From: Candidatus Tokpelaia sp. JSC188
GTDB taxonomy: Bacteria; Pseudomonadota; Alphaproteobacteria; Rhizobiales; Rhizobiaceae
Length of the DNA: 64,000 nt
NCBI GenBank assembly: GCA_003331065.1
Contig: QENB01000007.1
Coordinates: 32,939 to 96,938, forward strand
Direction of reading: 5' to 3'
A model generated the notes under the pieces. That model was not told the DNA's origin. It saw only the letters and a list, made by a program, of their open reading frames with translations, and made no database searches. The translations under genes were made by a program, and so were the position numbers. Shown piece by piece: positions 33,806 to 42,352 of the stretch (the stretch's first letter is position 1; each line of letters starts with the position of its first letter).

Positions 33806-34141
33806 GTGTACAAAAGTATTTCATTGTTTGAAATAATCATCCTCATAGTTATATCAATGAGTTTTGCTTTTCTTTTTCATTGTTATAGTCAAAGATTATA
33901 TCTTACTCGACAGAAGAATGAGTGCAAGCCGGGGGGCTTTATGAAAGAAACACACAGCGATAAAACAAAAAAAATCACATCGGATATTGATTTAATAAAG
34001 CTATGTTCTTGCCAGACAGAAGAAAAATTTAAAGAAATTGTTTCTTTTATTCGTCATTCCGTGAACGCAGAAAAGTCAAAATTGCTTGACGATCCGCGGG
34101 AGAAGCAAGTTCAAAAAGTCGAAGAAATTCTTCCTGAATAG
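33806..34141 (+). CDS. Small putative membrane-anchored protein
   Basis: A 111-codon frame with a GTG start. Residues 5-27 (ISLFEIIILIVISMSFAFLF) form a clear membrane helix; the rest is charged (KETHSDKTKKITSDIDLI) and soluble. I do not recognise the family. Its last 95 bases overlap the 3' end of the XRE gene on the other strand. That is unusual and leaves room for doubt that the full frame is translated. An internal ATG at about 33941 is an alternative start that drops the helix. Confidence 0.35.
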   Translation: MYKSISLFEIIILIVISMSFAFLFHCYSQRLYLTRQKNECKPGGFMKETHSDKTKKITSDIDLIKLCSCQTEEKFKEIVSFIRHSVNAEKSKLLDDPREKQVQKVEEILPE

Positions 34142-34355
34142 GAGTTACCTCGTACCCGTAAATAATGTAGGCAATACTTACTTGAAGTTCCTTACAGACT
34201 TTAACAAGGGATTCAATAGTGGGATCTTTTTCTTCCACTAAGATTGAATGTAAATAACCTGGACCCATACCTGCTGCAAGAGATATAGAACGTTTAGATT
34301 TCTGACTTTTCTCTAAACTTTTAGCCAAACGTTGGCGCCATTTATTTATATTCAT
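34047..34355 (-). CDS. Phage-repressor-like XRE regulator
   Basis: A 102-residue protein: a start helix MNINKWRQRLAKSLEKSQKS, an HTH over about residues 22-55 (SISLAAGMGPGYLHSILVEE), DPTIESLVKVCKELQVSIAYIIYG completing the fold, and a short helical tail ending FLRSRNDE. This layout matches short prophage repressors common in Rhizobiales. Two AATATCCTCT boxes lie 19 and 110 bases upstream of its start, candidate self-regulatory operators. Confidence 0.82.
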   Translation of the reverse strand: MNINKWRQRLAKSLEKSQKSKRSISLAAGMGPGYLHSILVEEKDPTIESLVKVCKELQVSIAYIIYGYEVTPIQEEFLRLFELASPADRQAILTFLRSRNDE

Positions 34356-34373
34356 AATTTTTTAATATCCTCT

Positions 34374-34383
34374 ATTACAAAGA
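34374..34383. repeat. AATATCCTCT box, copy 2
   Basis: Exact copy of the ten-base box, 19 bases upstream of the start of the phage-repressor-like gene. It could overlap that gene's promoter. Confidence 0.4.
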
Positions 34384-34464
34384 AAGTCCTTCTGTAACGG
34401 AAACAACTTATTTTATCTAAATGATTCATTCATCATTATCTTACTTAAATGTTATAATCCTTCC

Positions 34465-34474
34465 AATATCCTCT
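34465..34474. repeat. AATATCCTCT box, copy 3
   Basis: Exact copy of the ten-base box, 110 bases upstream of the phage-repressor-like gene, at the edge of a longer imperfect palindrome. Confidence 0.4.
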
Positions 34475-35436
34475 TTTTCTTCGAAGTAGAGGACACTTCC
34501 TCGTAGGAAAGCACTATTGATTTTCTGATAAAAATGTATTAGCATTTTTAGAGATTATTTGCCTATACTCAAAAATAGTTTGGAATTGCTTATAATGAAT
34601 TTATCGTTTCTTTTTAAAAAAAGATTTTGATAATTTAAACATACTTTATAATTTTATTCGTTTGAATAAAATTGTGTTCTTGAATATTAGATTGAATTGT
34701 ATTTACTTCCCTCATCTGCTTAAAAATGAAAAAATAAGAACTTGAAAAAGAATTTCGATTAGTACATGATTTCAGGCTAATATATTATCTAACAATAGTC
34801 TTGTCAATGCCAAAAATTTAGGCATTTTACTCAGAAGAGTAACAGCCTTTGTAAAAGCACCCTCTTAGAGAATTATTCTTAAAATTCAATCGGCCAAATA
34901 AAATTTGTTTAGGAAAATCTGCAACTAGAATCTATAAAACTTTGTCTTCTTATAAGCTATTTACATGAATGTTAAACAGTTTCTGCTTCTGTATAAAGGC
35001 TTTAAAGTATCCATTTCGCAATACTTTCTGCAAATCACGTTACGAGCTAATATATCTGATCCTCAGCCTTAGATTAAGATTTCACCTCCATAGGAAAATC
35101 AGCGCTGCTATATTATATAACAGGGGATAATCTTTTCTCTAATCTTCACAGTCACACTGTCCCCATTCAGCTCAACATATAAACTTTCCACGGCCCATAA
35201 CATAGAGCTCTTAGTAATGGCAACATGCAGAAAAAGAATTATTTTTACCCCGCATATCCTAATCAAAAAAGATTGTGCATGTGCTTATTTTTTGGGTTCT
35301 ACCCCAAATTGAATAAAAGAATCACGTACCGCTATATTTTATTCAAAGGCAAGAACAAGCGGAATCTATAGAAATATCTAAATAAACTATCGAAAGTATC
35401 TAATAAACCACGATAAAAATCTTATTATTTATGCTT

Positions 35437-36792
35437 TTAGCCGGTTTCTGCGAAGCGTGATGATCTTCTTCTGTTTTTGTCTACCTTATACACTTTAAAA
35501 AATTTTACACGCTTTATTTTTTTGACTACCTTCCTCTTTCGGCCGTCTGTCAAAAAACAATCAGCTTGCGGCTTTTTCAAAGATTTTAAAGCACTATTTT
35601 CTCGCAAACTTTTCGCATCAGCTTTATCAGAAAGGATAACTTCTGGCAAATCAGGTACAGCTTGTAACTCAAATTTTTTACGAACAATCTTTTCTATTGC
35701 ATGCAAACGCGCTTTTTCAGCACTCTTATCATAAAGGATAATGGCATTGCCAAAAGCACCGTTACGTCCAGTCCGTCCAATGCGATGCACATAACTTTCA
35801 GCCTCATCTGGCAGTTCGTAATTAATAACATGACTTATACCCGGCACATCAATGCCACGTGCAACAATATCCGTTGCCACCAATACTTGAAGATTGCCAT
35901 TGCGAAAACCTCCAAGTGCGCGCTGCCGTGCATTCTGCGTCTTATTACCATGAATAACGCCAACTGGATAACCCGATTTTTCTAAATAACGTGCTACTGC
36001 ATCTGCACTATGCTTCGTGCGAGTAAAAACAATAACTGATCGAAAATCAGAGAGTGCAAGTAACTTGGCTAGAATTTTTTTCTTATCAGGTATGGGAACA
36101 CAATAGACTTTCTGGATAATTTCAACCGCAATCGTTCCTTGCGGACTTGTTTCAACCATCAAAGGATCATTCAAGAGGCTTTCAGCGAGATGCGAAATTT
36201 CCTTCGGCATGGTTGCTGAAAAAAGCGCTGTCTGCTTCTCAGGAGCAACAAGCTTAGCAATCTGCCGAACATCACATATAAAACCCATATCCAGCATACG
36301 ATCGGCTTCATCTATCACAAAAAAACGAGTCTGAGATAAATCAATATTTCTTTCTCTGACATGATCCATAAGACGACCAGGCGTGGCAACCAAAATATCA
36401 ACACCCAGTGCCATACGCTTTATCTGCATAAAACGCGAAACCCCTCCTAACACAAGCGCTACGGAAAGATGCATATTCCTAGCTACAAGACGCACGTTCT
36501 CCTCAATTTGAATAGCAAGCTCACGTGTTGGCACGAGGATAAGCGCTCTGGCTACTTTTGGCTTTCGTTTATCGTTAGCAGCGATAACGCGCGCAAGAAC
36601 CGGCAAAGTAAAGGCAAGAGTCTTTCCTGAACCTGTCTGAGCAATACCAAGAACATCTCTTCCCGCAAGCATGGATGGAATCGTCTGTTTTTGTATCGCC
36701 CTCGGCTCAGTCATGCCTATAGATGTGAGGTTTTTCACCAAGGAAGCAGGTAACCCCAACTGCATAAAAAGAGGAAACAATGAAGTACTCAA
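35437..36792 (-). CDS. DEAD-box ATP-dependent RNA helicase, RhlE-like
   Basis: An RNA helicase of about 451 residues with all core motifs: Q motif (IQKQTIPSML), motif I AQTGSGKT, PTREL, ATPGRL, the DEAD box in VIDEADRMLDMGF, SAT, VATDIVARGID and HRIGRTGR. A basic tail of about 80 residues rich in Lys and Arg follows, typical of RNA-anchoring extensions. No ATG is near. The TTG at 36792 is preferred because AAGGA lies 7 bases before it; a TTG at 36807 is possible. Likely roles are ribosome assembly and RNA decay. It is monocistronic. Confidence 0.92.
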   Translation of the reverse strand: MSTSLFPLFMQLGLPASLVKNLTSIGMTEPRAIQKQTIPSMLAGRDVLGIAQTGSGKTLAFTLPVLARVIAANDKRKPKVARALILVPTRELAIQIEENVRLVARNMHLSVALVLGGVSRFMQIKRMALGVDILVATPGRLMDHVRERNIDLSQTRFFVIDEADRMLDMGFICDVRQIAKLVAPEKQTALFSATMPKEISHLAESLLNDPLMVETSPQGTIAVEIIQKVYCVPIPDKKKILAKLLALSDFRSVIVFTRTKHSADAVARYLEKSGYPVGVIHGNKTQNARQRALGGFRNGNLQVLVATDIVARGIDVPGISHVINYELPDEAESYVHRIGRTGRNGAFGNAIILYDKSAEKARLHAIEKIVRKKFELQAVPDLPEVILSDKADAKSLRENSALKSLKKPQADCFLTDGRKRKVVKKIKRVKFFKVYKVDKNRRRSSRFAETG

Positions 36793-37217
36793 TCTATTTT
36801 CCTTCAAAAGACTACAACCTCATCCCAGAAACAATGGGCAGGTTTATTTTAAACAAACGCCATTAAGCAAATAGACAACGGAAAATTTTGCATCCATATG
36901 CAAAACAAATCCTAAACATCATTTATTCTAACTTGTTTAAAGATAAAAAGCAAGTAGCGATCGTGTATTTTCCGTGTATTCCACCTTAAAATTCATGATT
37001 TTATGAGCACGATGAAACGCATATCTCAAGCCTTTGCTATCATAAATTGACAACCTAAATTAGGTTTACTTTAAACTACTTTTAAGGGCAGGCAGATTCG
37101 TTCTTGCAAAAGCAGGGTGGAGTTAAAGGAAAACAGAGTTTTCTATGGTTTTTTACCCACCGCAAATCAGATGCCATTTGATATCATCGCTATCATTAAA
37201 GCGCCGACATTATGAAT
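36793..37217. other. Gene-free spacer upstream of the DEAD-box helicase
   Basis: I see no gene, RNA or strong repeat in these 425 bases. They should contain the helicase promoter. Frames on the minus strand are broken by stops every few dozen bases. Confidence 0.4.
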
Positions 37218-37602
37218 TCAGTGATATTTTTTGATTTCAACCCGTGTTGGTACAAGTGCATAGAATGCGCGATCCTCTGCTTCAGCATATTGAATGCCAG
37301 TTGCATCCAACTTGTAGCCGTCCCTAATAAGCTGCTTGAATTGAAATAAAACTTCTTTTTTGATTATCTCGCAGCTTTACTTCGGTTGTATGCATACACA
37401 TTGCCATTTTTTTATATGGGCGCACAGGCATATCATCAACAATAAAACTTGCATCTTGGCGTCGAGCTGTTTTGGGCAGATCATTAATAAGCTGAACAAG
37501 CTCCTTTTTCTCAGTATCGAAAAGTTGACGCGCCAAACTGTTATTGCTAACAAATTCTAGTATGAGAAAAATCAGCAATGTTCTAAAAATCATTTGTATC
37601 AA
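37218..37602 (-). pseudogene. Small exported protein disrupted by a one-base poly(A) insertion
   Basis: The frame starts MIQMIFRTLLIFLILEFVSN, a signal peptide ending near NSLA|RQ, and runs in frame to TTEVKLRDNQK. There a run of six A (plus-strand T 37356-37361) puts the rest out of frame, and translation would stop at 92 residues. Removing one A restores an uninterrupted 127-residue protein ending RAFYALVPTRVEIKKYH, with TGA at 37218-37220. The continuation is clearly coding. I do not recognise the family. It may be a recent pseudogene, a sequencing error, or a gene rescued by slippage. Confidence 0.7.
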
Positions 37603-37646
37603 CTAATTCTTTCATTTTAGTGAGCTATCAGGCATCATCCAATCTC

Positions 37647-38903
37647 TTAAATAATAAAATCAGATAAAATCTGATCATCTGTTATATCTTTATAAATCCA
37701 ACCTGCTTCCATAAACTGTTTATGCAGCTGTATAAAATTGTTGGCATGTTTTGTTTCTATGGCAATCAAAACCGAACCAAAATTGCGAGCAGATTTTTTT
37801 AGGTATTCAAAACGAGCAACATCATCTTCTGGTCCAAGGATATCAAGAAAGGCGCGTAGGGCCCCTGGTCTTTGTGGGAAACGAAAAATATAATACTTTT
37901 TCAATCCGTCAAAACGCAGCGCTCGTTCCTTAACCTCTGGCAAACGTTCAAAATCGAAATTCCCTCCGGATATAATGAGAAGGACTCGCCTATTTTTGAG
38001 ATATTTCCTATCCAGTGACTTTAACGCATCGATTGCCAATGCACCTGCTGGCTCAAGTACAATGCCCTCAATATTAAGCATCTGGGTCATGGTTGCACAT
38101 AGTCTATTTTCAGGGACAAGGATGACATCTTCCGGAGCATATTGCTGCAAAAGATCGAAATTGACAGCACCGATTTTCGCAACAGCAGCACCATCCACAA
38201 AAGTATCCATTTTCTCCAGTTTTATACGTCGTTGCTCTTTAAGACTTTTATAAAGGCTCGGTGCTCCCTGTGGTTCAGCAAAACGGAGGGTTGTATTCCA
38301 TCGTTTCTCCTGTAAGAATAGGCTGATGCCGCTAGCAAGACCTCCACCTCCTACAGGTGCGATAATTAAATCCGGCTCCTTCGTCTCATTCCACTGGTTA
38401 GCTACTTCATATATTACGCTAGCTTGACCAGTAATAATCCGCATATCATCGAAAGGGGGAGACATAATGCCACCACCGCGTGCAACAAAATCCTGCGCTG
38501 CATCATAGCACTGATCGAAGGTATCACCTGTCAAACGTATTTCAACATAATTCTTGCCAAAAGATCGGGTTTTATCGATTTTCTGCTGAGGCGTTGTAAC
38601 AGGCATAAAAATAACAGCTCGTCGTTGGAAATTCTGGCATACAAAGGCTAATCCTTGTGCGTGATTGCCAGCTGAAGCACAAACAAAAGCTGTCTGTGAT
38701 GTAATCTTATTAAGCATGCTGGAAACAAAATTGAAAGCACCACGGATTTTATAAGAGCGTACAGGTGTAAGATCTTCTCGTTTGAAGTAGATTTCTGCAG
38801 AATATTTTTGAGAAAGAAATTCATTCTTTTGAAGCGGTGTTTCGGGAAATATATTTCGTAACGTGCTGATTGCTCTGGCAACATCATTAACAAATTTTGT
38901 CAT
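37647..38903 (-). CDS. ilvA: Threonine ammonia-lyase (threonine dehydratase)
   Basis: A PLP enzyme turning threonine into 2-oxobutyrate and ammonia, the first step of isoleucine synthesis. From the ATG at 38903 it has 418 residues, starting MTKFVNDVARAISTLRNIFP. The PLP lysine is Lys52 in RSYKIRGAFN, and the glycine-rich phosphate loop is PVGGGGLASG. A C-terminal ACT-like domain (YYIFRFPQRPGALRAFLDIL) fits the biosynthetic, feedback-controlled type. The frame is open to 39017, but the added residues lack family match. It works with ilvE (2.6 kb) in the same pathway. Confidence 0.93.
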   Translation of the reverse strand: MTKFVNDVARAISTLRNIFPETPLQKNEFLSQKYSAEIYFKREDLTPVRSYKIRGAFNFVSSMLNKITSQTAFVCASAGNHAQGLAFVCQNFQRRAVIFMPVTTPQQKIDKTRSFGKNYVEIRLTGDTFDQCYDAAQDFVARGGGIMSPPFDDMRIITGQASVIYEVANQWNETKEPDLIIAPVGGGGLASGISLFLQEKRWNTTLRFAEPQGAPSLYKSLKEQRRIKLEKMDTFVDGAAVAKIGAVNFDLLQQYAPEDVILVPENRLCATMTQMLNIEGIVLEPAGALAIDALKSLDRKYLKNRRVLLIISGGNFDFERLPEVKERALRFDGLKKYYIFRFPQRPGALRAFLDILGPEDDVARFEYLKKSARNFGSVLIAIETKHANNFIQLHKQFMEAGWIYKDITDDQILSDFII

Positions 38904-39220
38904 TAAACCGATATGTCCATTGATTATAGGCGAAAATTTTAAATCAGATTTACTTCTTATAACAAACAAGGCCATCTTAAAACCAGACCGTTCAAAGCTT
39001 TGCGTTTTTTTTATCATCGGTATATGAACTTCAACTAAATCTATTATAATTTATCCTAATTATCTAAAATTTGTAATGCTATATCAGTAACTCAATTCTC
39101 TCTTGCAATTTGTTTTTGAAGAAGTTAACGGAGTCCTAATAATGACATTAATTGGACGAAATGCTTTCTATGTTCGTGAAAATATCTTAAATAGAATTAG
39201 TAGGATTATAAGATGACGCA
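38904..39220. other. Spacer between ilvA and tRNA-Leu
   Basis: It contains the in-frame upstream extension of ilvA to 39017, which I regard as untranslated, and no other gene. The promoters of two divergent units (ilvA and tRNA-Leu) are expected here. Confidence 0.4.
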
Positions 39221-39306
39221 GCAGACGTGGCGAAATCGGTATACGCAAAGCACTTAAAATGCTTCGATCATTGATCATGCGGGTTCAAGTCCCGCCGTCT
39301 GCACCA
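39221..39306 (+). tRNA. tRNA-Leu (anticodon TAA)
   Basis: A type II tRNA: the acceptor GCAGACG pairs with CGTCTGC, the anticodon stem AAGCA/TGCTT encloses CTTAAAA with anticodon TAA, a long variable arm follows (CGATCATTGATCATG), and CCA is encoded. Confidence 0.95.
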
Positions 39307-39672
39307 TTCAGATATTTTTCTTTATTAAAAATAGCTGTGTATCGCGCATATTGTTCAAGTATTCAAATTCTCTGCAGAGTCAAAATTAATAACTAGACAC
39401 CAAGTTGAAGCAGAAGATCGTAGCAATATTTGAAGAAACAACCTAGTCGACGCCTTACCGTATTCTCCAAATACTAGAAATTCAGAATAAATTTAATATC
39501 TTGCTTTTTGCAGTGTGTTTTGCTTGTCCCTTTTAAATGAGATCATTAAACATGAGATCAACATCAAGAAGCAAGTTGTTGATATCGTTCCCTACTACTC
39601 TCAATTGATATTGCCCTCTCTTCTGTTGCTCCGCATTATGATAATGCTATCCTCCTTCTGAGGATAGTTAGA
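39307..39672. other. Gene-free spacer upstream of secDF
   Basis: No gene is seen. The ribosome binding site of secDF (GAGGATAG) closes the region. I could not place a promoter with confidence. Confidence 0.4.
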
Positions 39673-42237
39673 ATGTCTTTAGAAAAAATCTGGATTAAAT
39701 ATATGAGTACACCTCGCTGGCTTGTCATTTTTTATACGATTATTTCAATCGCAGGTGCTCTGATGGCATTGCCAAATTTGTTTACATCTGAGCAATTCAA
39801 GAAATATGCACCCTTCTTACCTGATACACGCGTAACACTTGGGCTTGATCTGCGCGGGGGTTCTTCTCTTCAACTGGAAGTTGATAGTGACGCTATGAAA
39901 CGGGAGAAGTTGCATGACCTATTTAACAGTGTGCGCCTTACTCTGAAGACAGAGCAAATACAGCCGCAATCTATCCGGATCGTTAAAGACACTATTATCG
40001 CCACAATTCCTAATACAACTAAACGGGAAAAGGCGGTAAAAGCATTTAAAAGCTTAATTTCGCCAATTTCAAACAGCGCCTTTTCAACTCCAATTAACAA
40101 TCTTACAATTACACAGGATAATGCAGCCATACATATTGCCATAACAGAAGCTGCTATCAAAGATAGTATCAACAATGCCGTTAAACAAAGTCTTGAAATT
40201 ATCCGTCAGCGAATTGATAAGGTAGGAGTTACTGAACCATCTATTCAAAAAATAGGACTAAATCGTATCCAGGTTCAACTACCTGGTCTGCAGGATCCAG
40301 CACAATTACGTACTTTGCTTGGTACAACAGCCAAGATGACTTTTCATCTAGTCTGTTCCGATGCGGATATCAATAATCCGTCTCCTGGTATTTCTGTTTT
40401 GCCCAGCTATAAACAGGATTCAATGGAACGTTATGCCATTGAAGACAGGGTTTCTCTTGATGGTGCATTGCTGAAAGATGCCCGATCTGCCTATGAGCAG
40501 GATACAAATAGACCAATGATCACTTTTGTACTTAATACTCAAGGAGCGAAAGAATTTGCGAAAATTACGCGAGAAAACTTAGGTCGATCTTTTGCTATTG
40601 TTCTTGACAACAAAATATTAACTGCTCCAATTATACAGTCTGTGATTCCCAATGGTAGAGGTCAAATTACGGGGAATTTTACTGTCAGTGAAACAGTGAC
40701 ACTTGCAGCATTGCTGAGAGCCGGTGCTCTTCCTGCTCCATTGAAAGTCGTAGAAGAACGGATCGTAGGCCCTGAACTCGGTGCCGATGCTATAAAAATA
40801 GGACTCTACACAGGTGCTATTGGCTTCATGCTTATCGCTATTTTTATTTTTCTGCTTTACGGCCTGTGGGGTATTATTGCCAACGTTGCGCTAGCATTAC
40901 ATACAATATTAACTTTTTCAACCCTAGGCTTACTTGGCGCGACGCTTACATTGCCTGGAATTGCTGGCATTATTCTTGGTATTGGTATTGCCGTTGATGC
41001 TAATATTCTGATCAATGAGCGCATACGAGAAGAAAGCCGCAAAGGTATTGGTGCACTTGCTGCACTTGATCGCGGTTTTAGATATGCCCTATCCACAATT
41101 ATTGATGCTAATGCCACAGTTGTTATTGCGATAGCATTATTGTGGTACTTTGGTACTGGCCCAGTGCGTGGATTCGCTGTTACAATGCTACTTGGGGTTA
41201 TCATTTCTCTATTTACAGATGTCGCAATTGTTCGCATCGTAATGAATTGGGTTGTGCGTAAGTGGAAAGTAAAAGTGTTACGGATCCAACCATTTATGAA
41301 TTTTATTCCACAGCACACCAATTTTTGCTTCATGAATGCCCGCTTCTGCGGCATTATTGTTTCAATTGTTCTGTCCATCGCTTCAATTTTTTTATTTTTT
41401 AAACCAGGTCTCAATTATGGCCTCGATTTCAAGGGAGGTATCCAACTTGAGGTCAATACAAAAGAATCCGGCGATCTTGCTACGCTACGTTCGACACTGT
41501 CCAATCTACATCTAGGTGAGATTACCTTACAAAATCTTGACAGAAAAAATGCGATTATGATTCGTATGCAACAACAAACAGGCAGCGAAAATGTTCAAGT
41601 AGCGCCTATCACAAAAATTAAGAAAGCAGTACAAAAACTCTACCCTAATTCTGATTTTCTACAAATAGAGGTGATCGGACCGCAAATTTCTACTGAACTT
41701 GCAAAAAATGGTTTTAAGGCTGTCATTTTTGCAAGCTTAGCCACAGTATTCTATGTGTGGATACGCTTTGAATGGTTTTTTGCTATTGGCGCTATCATAA
41801 CGCTAATTCTTGATACCGCAAAAATTCTTGGCGTCTTTGTACTATTTCAATTTGATTTCAATCTAACTGCTATCTCTGCGCTCATGACAATTATTGGTTA
41901 TTCTACTAACGACAAAATTGTCGTATATGATCGTATAAGGGAAAATCTCCATCTTTTCAGGAAAATGCCTTTACATGAAATCATTGATACATCTATCAAT
42001 CAAGTGCTGATACGGTGTATTTTTACATCAATGACTACCATACTTGCTATGTTACCCATGGCAATCTGGGCTGGTGATACCGTGCATAGTTTTGCGTTGC
42101 CTATCATCATCGGTGTTGTAATCGTAACATCATCATCAATTTTTATTGCGGCTCCTGTTTTGCTTTTTCTTGGAAACTTCTGGAAACAGTGCCACAAGCA
42201 AGAAGATAAAAAAATACAAATGGTAAAAAGATTCTAA
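39673..42237 (+). CDS. secDF: Protein translocase SecD-SecF fusion
   Basis: An 854-residue fusion of SecD (about 1-530) and SecF (about 550-854), with twelve expected membrane helices in two sets of six. The pair pulls preproteins through SecYEG using the proton gradient. The SecD half shows LGLDLRGGSSLQLEVD and the P1 head domain, then GIAVDANILINERIREE. The SecF half starts NYGLDFKGGIQLEVNT and ends with IIGYSTNDKIVVYDRIRENL. GAGGA lies before the ATG. Fused SecDF occurs in several Rhizobiales and Firmicutes. yajC, the usual neighbour, is not adjacent. Confidence 0.95.
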   Translation: MSLEKIWIKYMSTPRWLVIFYTIISIAGALMALPNLFTSEQFKKYAPFLPDTRVTLGLDLRGGSSLQLEVDSDAMKREKLHDLFNSVRLTLKTEQIQPQSIRIVKDTIIATIPNTTKREKAVKAFKSLISPISNSAFSTPINNLTITQDNAAIHIAITEAAIKDSINNAVKQSLEIIRQRIDKVGVTEPSIQKIGLNRIQVQLPGLQDPAQLRTLLGTTAKMTFHLVCSDADINNPSPGISVLPSYKQDSMERYAIEDRVSLDGALLKDARSAYEQDTNRPMITFVLNTQGAKEFAKITRENLGRSFAIVLDNKILTAPIIQSVIPNGRGQITGNFTVSETVTLAALLRAGALPAPLKVVEERIVGPELGADAIKIGLYTGAIGFMLIAIFIFLLYGLWGIIANVALALHTILTFSTLGLLGATLTLPGIAGIILGIGIAVDANILINERIREESRKGIGALAALDRGFRYALSTIIDANATVVIAIALLWYFGTGPVRGFAVTMLLGVIISLFTDVAIVRIVMNWVVRKWKVKVLRIQPFMNFIPQHTNFCFMNARFCGIIVSIVLSIASIFLFFKPGLNYGLDFKGGIQLEVNTKESGDLATLRSTLSNLHLGEITLQNLDRKNAIMIRMQQQTGSENVQVAPITKIKKAVQKLYPNSDFLQIEVIGPQISTELAKNGFKAVIFASLATVFYVWIRFEWFFAIGAIITLILDTAKILGVFVLFQFDFNLTAISALMTIIGYSTNDKIVVYDRIRENLHLFRKMPLHEIIDTSINQVLIRCIFTSMTTILAMLPMAIWAGDTVHSFALPIIIGVVIVTSSSIFIAAPVLLFLGNFWKQCHKQEDKKIQMVKRF

Positions 42238-42352
42238 AACAAATTAAAGATACAGAAGGAATTTTCAACAAATTTCAAAAATCTAAAGGGCTATGGTGGT
42301 TACAAAATAGATTTTTAGAATTATTAAATTAACAAGAAAGTGATATCCCAAA

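Larger units (their letters stand above)
34356..35436. other. Gene-free region of about 1.1 kb between XRE gene and DEAD-box helicase
   Basis: No intact gene is visible. Contents include two AATATCCTCT boxes near the left end, a partly symmetric CCTCT...TTCGAA...AGAGG element (34469-34491), and a terminator-like stem AATGCC/GGCATT followed by TTTT (34807-34829). A minus-strand stretch around 35060-35230 has coding-like but stop-broken frames that I cannot assign. Confidence 0.4.

Noticed and set aside
40857..41414. A 185-codon minus-strand frame opposite secDF
   Set aside because: The length comes from codon bias of secDF on the other strand; no domain is recognisable.
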